Shown here: positions 1-7,168 of the stretch, piece after piece
Layout: each line of letters starts with the position of its first letter
How positions within the stretch are numbered: the first letter of the stretch is position 1
The notes under the pieces: model-generated
Told to the model about the DNA's origin: nothing
The model's input: only the letters and a program-made list of their open reading frames with translations
Databases searched by the model: none
Source: Burkholderia latens
Lineage (GTDB): Bacteria > Pseudomonadota > Gammaproteobacteria > Burkholderiales > Burkholderiaceae
DNA length: 64,000 bases
NCBI RefSeq assembly: GCF_902499045.1
Contig: NZ_CABVPL010000002.1
Location: forward strand, 62,001 to 126,000
Direction of reading: 5' to 3'
Translations under genes and position numbers: made by a program

Positions 1-572
1 CGGTAGTGCCACAGCAGCGCCCACATCACCAGCGAATACACCAGCAGAAACACGAGGCACGCGCGCCAGCCGAACCATTCCTGCAGGTGCGCGCCGATCA
101 CCGGCGCGATGATCGGCGCGAGCCCCCACGCGATCGACATATAGGTAAACGCATGCATCAGCGCCTGGCCCGAGAACGAGTCGGTGATGATCGCCTTCGC
201 GAGCAGGTTCGTCGTCGCGATCCCGAAGCCCTGCAGGCAGCGGGCCAGCACGAACGTCTCGAGGTTCGGCGCGCCGAGCGACAGCAGGCAGCCGATCGTG
301 TAGATGACGAGCCCGAACGCGAGCACGCGCTTGCGCCCGTACGCATCCGCGACCGGCCCGAAGATCAGCTGGCCGAGCGCGTACGCGGCCATGTAGCCGG
401 ACACGCTCGACTGGATCGCCTGCGGCGTGGTCGCGAACGAACGCGCCATGTCGGGCAGCGCGGGCACGTAGATGTCGATCGCGAGCTGGCCGGCGGACGC
501 GAACAGGCAGATCAGGAACAACAGGAAGCGCGGCGAGTTCGATTCGCGCGCGGAAGTGAGCGAGGCGTTCAT
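1..572 (-). CDS. Bcr/CflA-family multidrug efflux MFS transporter (3' end outside window)
   Basis: Inner-membrane drug/H+ antiporter of the major facilitator superfamily; about 190 N-terminal residues are visible and the gene runs off the left edge. The start at 572 gives MNASLTSARESNSPRF followed by the first membrane helix. The DIYVPALPDMA segment after helix 1 and the loop DAYGRKRVL between helices 2 and 3 (the MFS motif A region) are typical of Bcr/CflA proteins. The next helices include a QGFGIATTN segment and the GLAPIIAPVIGAHL helix typical of drug efflux MFS. No strong ribosome binding site is seen before this ATG. The gene diverges from the secreted protein at 922. The substrate cannot be told; members export bicyclomycin, chloramphenicol or sulfonamides. 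Confidence 0.85.
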   Translation of the reverse strand, partial: MNASLTSARESNSPRFLLFLICLFASAGQLAIDIYVPALPDMARSFATTPQAIQSSVSGYMAAYALGQLIFGPVADAYGRKRVLAFGLVIYTIGCLLSLGAPNLETFVLARCLQGFGIATTNLLAKAIITDSFSGQALMHAFTYMSIAWGLAPIIAPVIGAHLQEWFGWRACLVFLLVYSLVMWALLWHY

Positions 573-921
573 GACAACCGGGAAGAATTCGGACAGCGGC
601 GGCACGCGCCAGCGTGTTCGAATGGCGAACAGCGGTGCGCGGCGAAGCCGTATTGTGCCTGTTGTTGCGTCATGTGACAGGAAGCCCCTGGCACGGGCGC
701 GGTTGAATGCCGATTGCTCGACCTTCGGAAACATGCCGGAAGGCCCGCCGCCGGCCGCAGGCCGGTTTCGGGATCGGGCCGCAGGCTCTTCCCCGCAACG
801 CATGCCGCGGTTTTAATCCTGCTTTAAGCCAACGCTCGCATAGTGGCGGATGGCTCCGTCCGTGAGCCGCACGTCTCATTCATTGTCGATTCGATAGTCT
901 TCGTTTGATGGAGATACGAAT
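573..921. other. divergent intergenic region
   Basis: About 350 bases lie between the divergent bcr-like gene and the secreted protein at 922. Open frames here have no ribosome binding sites or recognisable products. A TGGAGA ribosome binding site at about 909-914 precedes the gene at 922. I see no further structured element. Confidence 0.5.
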
Positions 922-1461
922 ATGCGATTCCGTTCGTATATGGCGGCGGGCGCGCTGGCGCTGATGCCCGTGCTCGCGCTGGCCGGGCAGGCCGGCGCGG
1001 CCCCGGCCGCACAACCGATGTTCGTCAACGTCAACGGGCAGGCCGTGCCAGTCAAAGCCGAAACGCGTGTCGTCCAGACCGCCCTCGGCCCGATGAAGGT
1101 CAGCACGTGGAGCTGGCACAGCCCGCAAGGCGGTGCGAGCTTCGAGATGCGGGCGTCGTCGTCGGACGGCATGCCGCCGGCTGCCGCGCTGCGGCAGTTG
1201 CAGGCCGCCCAGTATCAGATGCAGGCGGCGCAGGCGCAGATGGCCGCGATGCAGCAGCAGATGATGGCGCTGCAGCATGTCGCGCTCGCCAACGCGTTCG
1301 CGATGCCGATGCCGCAACCCGTCGCGTTTGCGATGCCGCTGTGGGCGATGCCGGAACCGGTCGTCGTGCTCGTGCCGGCCCAGCCGTCCGCGCGTGCGGT
1401 GGCGCCGGCACCGTCGGCACCGGCCCGGCCGGCCGCGCGCGGCCCGGAAATCAAGGCCTGA
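922..1461 (+). CDS. hypothetical secreted protein, Gln/Met/Ala-rich
   Basis: I do not recognise the family of this 179-residue protein. Residues 1-27 form a signal peptide (MRFRSYMAAGALALMPVLAL, then AGQAGA before the likely cleavage site), so export is expected. Residues 30-75 are a short polar domain containing the segment GPMKVSTWSWHS. Residues 85-125 are strikingly rich in Gln, Met and Ala (repeated QAAQ, QMQA and MQQQM units) and probably form a long amphipathic helix or coiled coil. The C-terminus is Pro/Ala/Arg-rich. A TGGAGA ribosome binding site lies just upstream and an intrinsic terminator follows at 1501-1529, so it looks monocistronic. The methionine-rich stretch could bind metal (Cu), but that is only a guess. 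Confidence 0.65.
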   Translation: MRFRSYMAAGALALMPVLALAGQAGAAPAAQPMFVNVNGQAVPVKAETRVVQTALGPMKVSTWSWHSPQGGASFEMRASSSDGMPPAAALRQLQAAQYQMQAAQAQMAAMQQQMMALQHVALANAFAMPMPQPVAFAMPLWAMPEPVVVLVPAQPSARAVAPAPSAPARPAARGPEIKA

Positions 1462-1500
1462 CACGCGATCCCGGCGCACGAGCGACCGGGCTGCAAAGCA

Positions 1501-1529
1501 AAACCGCCGGCATGCGCCGGCGGTTTTTT
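1501..1529 (+). terminator. intrinsic terminator after the 922-1461 gene
   Basis: An 11-bp stem, AAACCGCCGGC (1501-1511) with GCCGGCGGTTT (1516-1526), closes on an ATGC loop. It runs into six T residues at 1524-1529. Confidence 0.9.
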
Positions 1530-1601
1530 ATTCGCGGCGCCGGGCGTTTGGCCGCACAAGCCGCACACACCGCTTCCCCGATCCTCCGTACTTTCCTCCG
1601 A

Positions 1602-1632
1602 TTGACACACTTCCCCGCCTTCCCCCTATACT
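1602..1632 (+). promoter_or_regulatory. sigma-70-type promoter of the DUF1989/GntR pair
   Basis: TTGACA at 1602-1607 and TATACT at 1627-1632 are separated by 19 bases, a long but acceptable spacer. Transcription would start near 1639, just ahead of the GntR-type operator at 1651-1661. Confidence 0.6.
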
Positions 1633-1649
1633 CGCCGGAGCGCCAATGA

Positions 1650-1662
1650 ATTGTTGAACAAT
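1650..1662. promoter_or_regulatory. candidate GntR (FadR/FCD) operator
   Basis: The 13-base palindrome ATTGTTGAACAAT contains TTGT-TGA-ACAA. This fits the TNGT-N0-3-ACNA pattern described for FadR/FCD-subfamily GntR repressors. It lies about 11 bases downstream of the predicted transcription start, where a bound repressor would block transcription. The GntR gene at 2698 is the obvious ligand-responsive partner. Confidence 0.6.
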
Positions 1663-1751
1663 CCGGCACGCGAATTGACGCCTGACCGGCCACCACCAAG
1701 CGCTTGAGCCGGATCGCCGCATCTGCCAACCTTCGCCGAGAGTACCGCGTC

Positions 1752-2612
1752 ATGTCGAACTATCCCGCCGCTTACCAGGTCACCAAGGGTTCCGTCCTGA
1801 ACGTCGACAAAGCCTTTTATTCCGCGATCGCCCAGCGCCAGGACGCGCGCGAGCGGATCGCGTCGCACGTCGTGCCGATCCGCAGCGGCTTCGCGTGGAC
1901 GGTGCCGGCCGGCCACGTATTCCGGATCGTCACGCTCGAAGGCCCGCAAGTCGCCGACTTCAACGTCTGGAACCTGCACAATCCGCGCGAACGCATGTGG
2001 GCGTCGCGCACGCGCCAGTTGCAGGCCGCGCACGTGACGACGTTCGACCGGCTCTGGTCGACGCTGCCGTACCTGCGCCCGATGGTCACGATCACCGACG
2101 ACACGCTCGCGGGCTACGGCGTCGACGGCGACGGCGGCCGTGTGCACGACCTGCTCGGCACGCGATGCGACCCGTACGTGAACAAGCTGCTGACCGGCGA
2201 GGATTTTCATTTCCACTGCCACTCGAACCTCGTGCGCGCGGTCGCGCCGTACGGGCTCACCGAGTTCGACGTGCACGACGTGCTCAACGTGTTCCAGTGC
2301 ACGGGCCTGAACGACGACGACAAGTACTTCATGAAGGCGTGTCCAGCGAAGCCGGGCGACTACCTCGAATTCTTCGCCGAAATCGACGTGCTGTGCGCGA
2401 TGTCGACCTGCCCCGGCGGCGATCTGTCGGTGCCGATGTGGGGGCCCGACGCACGCGATCCGATCGACGTGTGCCGGCCGCTCGGCGTCGAGGTGTACCG
2501 GCTCGACCCGAGCCTGCTCGAAGGCTGGTCGTCGCCGCCGGTCGCGCCGTACCGCGGCCAGCACGGCATGCAGCCGCCGCAGGCCGACTGGCAGCACGGC
2601 AAAACGGCGTAA
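1752..2612 (+). CDS. DUF1989 protein, urea carboxylase-associated family
   Basis: This 286-residue cytosolic protein belongs to the DUF1989 family. Members are found beside urea carboxylase and guanidine/urea utilisation genes, and some act as carboxyguanidine deiminase subunits. Family features include the N-terminal segment QRQDARERIASHVVPIRSG, the strand VPAGHVFRIVTLEGPQVADFN, the central CDPYVNKLLTGEDFHFHCHSN with clustered His/Cys that could bind metal, and DVLNVFQCTGL and CAMSTCPGGD near the C-terminus. ATG 1752 is chosen over in-frame 1704 because the family usually begins close to here. The gene is followed by a GntR regulator 85 bases downstream on the same strand, which probably controls it. 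No urea or guanidine genes are nearby, so the substrate is unknown. Confidence 0.85.
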   Translation: MSNYPAAYQVTKGSVLNVDKAFYSAIAQRQDARERIASHVVPIRSGFAWTVPAGHVFRIVTLEGPQVADFNVWNLHNPRERMWASRTRQLQAAHVTTFDRLWSTLPYLRPMVTITDDTLAGYGVDGDGGRVHDLLGTRCDPYVNKLLTGEDFHFHCHSNLVRAVAPYGLTEFDVHDVLNVFQCTGLNDDDKYFMKACPAKPGDYLEFFAEIDVLCAMSTCPGGDLSVPMWGPDARDPIDVCRPLGVEVYRLDPSLLEGWSSPPVAPYRGQHGMQPPQADWQHGKTA

Positions 2613-2697
2613 CCCGGGCCGCGGCCCGTGGAATGGCGAGACGCCGCCGGCCGGCCACGCCGGCGGTGCACGATCAGGAGAGGAGCGAACGAACGGA

Positions 2698-3372
2698 ATG
2701 GCAAGCGAAAAAGCGAGAGGGCAGTCGGTCGCCGACCGGATCAGCCATCAACTGCGCGAGCACATCATCAGCGGCAAACTGCCGCCCGGCACGCCGCTGA
2801 TCGAGATGGACCTCGCCGCCGAGTACGACACGTCGCGCAACTCGCTTCGCGAAGTCCTGCATCAGCTCGGCCGTGAAGGGCTCGTCACGTTCGTGCGGCA
2901 CAAGGGCGTCGTGGTGCGCACGCTCAATCGCCAGGACGTGCGCGATCTCTACGTCGCGCGCCGCACGCTTGAACTGCATGCGCTGAACACGGCCGAACTC
3001 GCCCAGCCCGCGCTGCTCGAGAAGATGCAGACCGCCATTCGCGCGGCCGAGCGCGAACTCGACAAGGAAAACTGGCAGGCCGTCGGCACGCATAGTCTGC
3101 GGTTTCACCAGCACATCGTCGCGCTTCAGAAGTCGGCGCTGCTCGACGAATTCTTCAAGACCATCTCCGCGCAGCTGCGTCTCGTCTTCGCCGCCGATCC
3201 GGGCGAGAAGCGCGTGCAAACGCCCGACTGGATCCAGCGCGATTACCAGATCTACGACCTGCTTACGCAGAACCGCCGCAGCGAAGCCGTCACCACGCTC
3301 GCGCCTTATCTCGACGATTCGGAGCGGATGCTCGTCGAAGCGATCAAGCGCAGCCATCGCGAGGCAGCCTGA
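2698..3372 (+). CDS. GntR-family transcriptional regulator, FadR/FCD type
   Basis: A 224-residue DNA-binding regulator. The N-terminal winged helix (residues about 10-75) contains LREHIISGKLPPGTPLIEMDL and the recognition region SRNSLREVLHQLGREGLV, typical of GntR proteins. The C-terminal all-helical FCD domain (residues about 90-215) carries probable metal or ligand residues in LRFHQHIVAL and the closing helix with LAPYLDDSERML. A strong purine-rich ribosome binding site (AGGAGAGGAG) lies at about 2676-2685. It is co-directional with the DUF1989 gene and downstream of a promoter carrying a FadR-type palindrome, so it probably autoregulates that pair. The ligand is probably a small carboxylic or nitrogen compound. 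Confidence 0.88.
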   Translation: MASEKARGQSVADRISHQLREHIISGKLPPGTPLIEMDLAAEYDTSRNSLREVLHQLGREGLVTFVRHKGVVVRTLNRQDVRDLYVARRTLELHALNTAELAQPALLEKMQTAIRAAERELDKENWQAVGTHSLRFHQHIVALQKSALLDEFFKTISAQLRLVFAADPGEKRVQTPDWIQRDYQIYDLLTQNRRSEAVTTLAPYLDDSERMLVEAIKRSHREAA

Positions 3373-3488
3373 CGCCACGCATCGCAAGCCGCCGCGTGCC
3401 GCACGACGCGACGCGCAACGCGCAACGCGCCCGGCAGCATGCGCGTCACGCCTGCCGTTTGCGACGCGATACGACTACGACGCGACGC

Positions 3489-4385
3489 TCAGTACTGCGC
3501 CTGATCCGTTGGATTCCTGAACAGCTGCTTCATCTCCGGCGACAGCGGATAGTTGAGGCTCACGCCCTTCGGCGGAATCGGCTGCATGAACCACTGATCG
3601 TAGAGCTTCTCGGCGGCCCCCGACGTCTGCATCTTCGCGATTACGCTATCGACCACCTGCTTGAACGCCGGATCGTCCTTGCGCATCATGCATGCATAGT
3701 TTTCATGGACGAGCGGCGTGCCCGTCACCGTGTACGCGCCCGGGTTGCGGTCCTTCGCGATCTCGCCGTACAGCAGCGGCTCGTCCATCACGAACGCCAC
3801 CGCGCGGCCCGTCGTCACGTTCATGAACGCTTCGGCGTGGTCCTTCGCGCTGATGATCGTCATGTTCATCCCCTTCTCCTCATTCAGCTTGCGCAACAGG
3901 CGCTCGTCCGACGTGCCGGCCGTCGTCGCGACGGTCTTGCCGGCCAGGTCCGGAAAGTCCTTCACGCCGGAATCCTTGCGCGTGCTGAAGCGAATCCCAT
4001 ACAAAAAGATGCTGTTCGAGAACGCGGCCTGCTTCTGCCGCTCGAGCGTGTTGGTCGTCGACCCGCACTCGAAGTCGATCGTGCCGTTCTGCAGCAGCGG
4101 AATCCGGTTCTGCGACGTGATCGGAATCTCCTTCACCGTCAGGTTCGGCGCCTTCAGCTCCGTCTTCAGCTGATCGATGATGCGCGCTGCGATGTCGCGC
4201 GAATAACCGATGTTCTTCTGCTGGTTGTCCGAGTACGAGAACGGCACCGACGATTCGCGAATACCCAGCGACACGACGCCCGTGTCCTTGATCTTCTTCA
4301 GCGTGCCGGTAAGGGCCTGCGCGTGCGCGGTGCCCGCCAGCGCACAGGTCAGTGCAACGGCCAGCCAACGGAAGCGGTGATTCAT
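3489..4385 (-). CDS. ABC transporter substrate-binding protein, glutamate/aspartate type (GltI-like)
   Basis: A 298-residue periplasmic binding protein of the family 3 solute-binding fold. Residues 1-22 are a signal peptide ending in GTAHA, with cleavage before QALTG. The mature N-terminus TLKKIKDTGVVSLGIRESSVPFSY and the later IDFECGSTTNTLERQ are characteristic of GltI/BztA-like amino-acid binders. The second lobe includes AGKTVATTAGTSDERLL and VAFVMDEPLL. It would capture dicarboxylic amino acids for an ABC importer, but no permease or ATPase gene is adjacent, so it must work with components elsewhere. An AGGAG ribosome binding site precedes ATG 4385. It is convergent with the GntR gene. 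Confidence 0.88.
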   Translation of the reverse strand: MNHRFRWLAVALTCALAGTAHAQALTGTLKKIKDTGVVSLGIRESSVPFSYSDNQQKNIGYSRDIAARIIDQLKTELKAPNLTVKEIPITSQNRIPLLQNGTIDFECGSTTNTLERQKQAAFSNSIFLYGIRFSTRKDSGVKDFPDLAGKTVATTAGTSDERLLRKLNEEKGMNMTIISAKDHAEAFMNVTTGRAVAFVMDEPLLYGEIAKDRNPGAYTVTGTPLVHENYACMMRKDDPAFKQVVDSVIAKMQTSGAAEKLYDQWFMQPIPPKGVSLNYPLSPEMKQLFRNPTDQAQY

Positions 4386-4810
4386 GCTTTTCTCCTGACG
4401 AAACGTTGATCGAATCGCGATCCTACGCCCGACAAAATTCGCATCGCATCAGGGAAAGCGTAGTGAAACGGCGACGCGCCGCCGCGTGCGGCGCGCGAGT
4501 TTCCGTGTCGCGCAAACACACGGACGCAGCGCGTGACGCCCGCCGGCCCACGTTCTTTCGCGCGCTACCCATGGCGCGGACGCGCCGGAATCGGCCATTG
4601 CGCTGCAACGCAGCAGCGTAATCGTTTGCGCCCGCCGGAATTTTTCCGTCGAATCACGCTCAAGAAGCGCCGGCCGCGGCCGTTACCCATGAGCATGGCG
4701 CGTCGCAGCAACCTTGCGTCGATCGACAGACAAAAACCACAAGGTCCGGTGTCCGCCGGACCGGGCGCGACCGCCGGCACGACGGTTATCTACGAGGATC
4801 GAGTTTCACC
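4386..4810. other. divergent intergenic region, no gene seen
   Basis: About 425 bases separate the binding-protein gene from the S8 peptidase gene. Short open frames on both strands are Arg/Ala-rich, lack ribosome binding sites and resemble nothing known. A GAGG motif at about 4794-4797 precedes the peptidase start. Confidence 0.4.
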
Positions 4811-6454
4811 ATGAGAGCCACACGCTTGAATTTCACGCTGGCCCGCCCTGCTCATGCGCGCGTGCTCGCCGGCATGCTGTCCGCCGCCGCGCTGCTTCCC
4901 CTCGCGGGCTGCGGCGGTGGCGGCGACGGCAGCAATCCGTCCTCGTCCAACGCGGCACCGGCCCCCGCGCCGTCCCCCGCTCCGGCGCCCCCGGCCCCGA
5001 CCAACGGCGGCAATACCTGCGCGACGCAGCAGGCCGCCGCGCAAATGGCCGCTGACGCGAGCGCATCGTTCGAGCCGCCGGTCGATCACCTGATCGTCAA
5101 ACTGAAAACGCCGACCGCCACGCGCGCGATGGCCGCCGTCGACATCGGCACGCGGCTCGACGCGGTGATCCAGCGCTCGATGACGCGCTGGACGGCGCCG
5201 ACCGCCACGGGCGCCGCCCGCGCGTATGCGGCTGCGACGACGTCGCAGGCGCCGCTGAACGTGCAGGTCGAGCGGACGCTGTCCGACGGCGCGGCCGTGC
5301 TGTCGATCGGCCAGCGCATTGCGTCCGGCGATGCGGCAGCGCTCGCGCAGACGTTCGCGGCCGACGCCGACGTCGCCTATGCGGAACCGGATCACCCAAT
5401 GCAGATTCGCGACACGCCGAGCGATCCGTCGTACAGCCAGCAGTGGTACCTGTCCGACGCAAGCGTCGGCATCAACGCGCCGCCTGCGTGGACGCGAACC
5501 AAGGGCTCGCCGACCGTCGTCACGGCCGTGCTCGACACCGGCTACCGGCCGCACCCCGACCTCGTCGGCAACCTGCTGCCCGGCTACAGCTTCATCTCGA
5601 ACGTCAACACCAGCAACAACGGCCAGACGCGCGGCAACGACGCCACCGATCCGGGCGACTGGGTCACGCAGCAGGAGCTCGACAACGCGAGCGGGCCGTT
5701 CTATCACTGCGCGAGCGAACCCAGCGACAGCAGCTGGCACGGCACGCGCGTGATGGGCGTGATCGGCGCGACCGCGAACAACGGCGTCGGCGTCGCCGGC
5801 GTGTCGTGGCTCGGCCGCATCCTGCCTGTGCGCGTGCTCGGCAAGTGCGGCGGCACGACGAGCGACATCGCCGACGCGATGCGCTGGGCAGCCGGCATTC
5901 CGGTCAACGGCGTGCCGACGAACCCGAATCCCGCGAAGATCATCAATCTGAGCCTGGGCGGCGTCGGCGCGTGCAGCACGACGTTCCAGCAGGCGATCGA
6001 CGACGTGAACGCGAAGGGCGTGACCGTCGTCGTCGCGGCCGGCAACGACGGGCTGTCGACCGGCCTCGACCAGCCCGCCAACTGCCGCGGCGTGATCAGC
6101 GTCGGCGCGACGGACGCAACCGGCCGCCGCGCATCGTTCAGCAACTTCGGCGCAGACGTCGCGCTGAGCGCGCCGGGTGTCGGCGTCCTGTCGACGGCCA
6201 ACGGCGGCACGACGACGCCCGGCGCGGACACGTACGGCACCGCGAGCGGCACGAGTCTCGCGACGCCGCAGGTGTCGGGCATCGTCGGGTTGATGCTGTC
6301 GGTGAACGGCAATCTCACGCCCGCACAAATCCGGCAGAAACTGCAAGGCGGTGCACGTGCGGCGATGCTGCCGGCGAGTACGTCGTGCACCGCAATGCCG
6401 GCCGGCTCCGGCATTGCGGACGCGGGCGCGGCCGTCACGGCGGCCGCGCAGTAA
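4811..6454 (+). CDS. S8 family serine peptidase (subtilisin-like), lipoprotein
   Basis: A 547-residue secreted protease. The signal peptide ends in a lipobox (LAGC, Cys34), so it is predicted to be lipid-anchored, followed by a Pro/Ala/Ser-rich linker (residues 40-65). Residues about 90-200 look like an inhibitor_I9-type propeptide. The catalytic domain (about 210-530) shows the full triad: Asp242 in AVLDTGYRPHPD, His310 in SSWHGTRVMG and Ser482 in GTASGTSLATPQVSG. The oxyanion Asn is in AAGNDGLS (Asn412). A large insertion between Asp and His contains a Cys, and other Cys residues could form disulfides. It resembles extracellular proteases of Burkholderia and Xanthomonas. It is monocistronic, with a clear terminator just downstream. 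Confidence 0.92.
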   Translation: MRATRLNFTLARPAHARVLAGMLSAAALLPLAGCGGGGDGSNPSSSNAAPAPAPSPAPAPPAPTNGGNTCATQQAAAQMAADASASFEPPVDHLIVKLKTPTATRAMAAVDIGTRLDAVIQRSMTRWTAPTATGAARAYAAATTSQAPLNVQVERTLSDGAAVLSIGQRIASGDAAALAQTFAADADVAYAEPDHPMQIRDTPSDPSYSQQWYLSDASVGINAPPAWTRTKGSPTVVTAVLDTGYRPHPDLVGNLLPGYSFISNVNTSNNGQTRGNDATDPGDWVTQQELDNASGPFYHCASEPSDSSWHGTRVMGVIGATANNGVGVAGVSWLGRILPVRVLGKCGGTTSDIADAMRWAAGIPVNGVPTNPNPAKIINLSLGGVGACSTTFQQAIDDVNAKGVTVVVAAGNDGLSTGLDQPANCRGVISVGATDATGRRASFSNFGADVALSAPGVGVLSTANGGTTTPGADTYGTASGTSLATPQVSGIVGLMLSVNGNLTPAQIRQKLQGGARAAMLPASTSCTAMPAGSGIADAGAAVTAAAQ

Positions 6455-6478
6455 CGGGCACGTCGTATCGATGCAACT

Positions 6479-6514
6479 GCGCGCATGCCGACCGGGCGTG
6501 CGCGCGGTTTTTTT
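6479..6514 (+). terminator. intrinsic terminator after the S8 peptidase
   Basis: The stem GCGCGCATGCC (6479-6489) pairs with GGCGTGCGCGC (6495-6505), with one T-G wobble, closing on a GACCG loop. Seven T residues follow at 6508-6514. Confidence 0.88.
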
Positions 6515-6582
6515 GCTCGTAGCGCCGGCATCGGCGCGTTAACGTTCCGCAAACGTTGCGCGAAGAAAGGGCCGGAAAAGGG

Positions 6583-6612
6583 TTGACGCTTCGCACGACG
6601 ACCCATTACCAT
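6583..6612 (+). promoter_or_regulatory. candidate mgtA promoter
   Basis: TTGACG at 6583-6588 and TACCAT at 6607-6612 are separated by 18 bases. A start near 6619 would give an mgtA leader of about 550 bases, which would explain the hairpins and upstream ORFs that follow. Confidence 0.5.
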
Positions 6613-6634
6613 CGCCCCCGTCTGATTACATGGA

Positions 6635-6790
6635 GTGTTCTGTGAACACCGATGCGAGTTGTAGTTGGTCCTCGACCAACTTGACTGCTGCCTGAGGAAA
6701 CCGCGCAGAGCCTCGTCTTCTGCCGCATCCCGGGAAGCAGGATGCGGCGCCCTTCCGGCCTGACCGGCCAGAATCCCCGCCGAATTTTTT
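6635..6790 (+). ncRNA. candidate structured 5' leader of mgtA
   Basis: Three perfect inverted repeats follow one another. They are GTGTTC-TGT-GAACAC (6635-6649), AGTTGGTC-CTC-GACCAACT (6663-6681) and GCCGCATCC (6722-6730) with GGATGCGGC (6740-6748). A weaker GGCC pairing and six T residues at 6785-6790 follow. The second hairpin loop CCTC is complementary to GAGG just downstream, which could allow a small pseudoknot. A 10-codon ORF (6652-6684, ATG to TGA, peptide MRVVVGPRPT) spans the second hairpin. The architecture resembles a cis-acting leader controlling Mg2+ transport, as known for enterobacterial mgtA and for M-box RNAs. I do not recognise a named Rfam family. Confidence 0.45.
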
Positions 6791-6965
6791 CGATATCGCC
6801 GAATGTCCGCGCCGTGCGGTAGCACGCTGTCGCGCGCCTGCATTCGTGCTGCGCGCAGCGCGAGCTGCGCGCGTGTTCCGTTCGCGTGCCGTCCGGCCGC
6901 GCGCCGTCGTGCGCGCGCGGGCATCGATCGCCCGTGCCGCCTACCCGCAACCGACAGGAGTGCAG

Positions 6966-7121
6966 ATGAACCCAGACGACAGTAGCCGATTACCGCTCGC
7001 CGGTGCGATGCCGCGCGCCGACGTCCCGTCCCGCCACGCGCCGGCGAGCGTTCCCCTCATCACCGATCCACAGCCGATCGCGCCCGCCGCGACGCGGCGG
7101 GGAGCGCTCGTGCGTCGATAA
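6966..7121 (+). CDS. proline-rich leader peptide upstream of mgtA (candidate MgtL analogue)
   Basis: A 51-codon ORF begins MNPDDSSRLPLAG, with an AGGAG ribosome binding site at 6956-6960 and proper spacing. It ends 47 bases before the mgtA start. Pro makes up about one sixth of residues (positions 3, 10, 16, 21, 26, 30, 35, 37 and 40), and acidic residues follow the first Pro. Enterobacterial MgtL begins MEPDPTPLP, and its Pro/Asp-rich start destabilises ribosomes in low Mg2+ to switch on mgtA. The resemblance is in composition and position only, and MgtL is shorter (17 residues). It could instead be a small ordinary protein or a non-functional frame, but the ribosome binding site argues for translation. 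Confidence 0.5.
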   Translation: MNPDDSSRLPLAGAMPRADVPSRHAPASVPLITDPQPIAPAATRRGALVRR

Positions 7122-7168
7122 CGTCACGGTCGCTCCCCGCCCGCCGCATCGTGCGCAAGGAGCGACTC

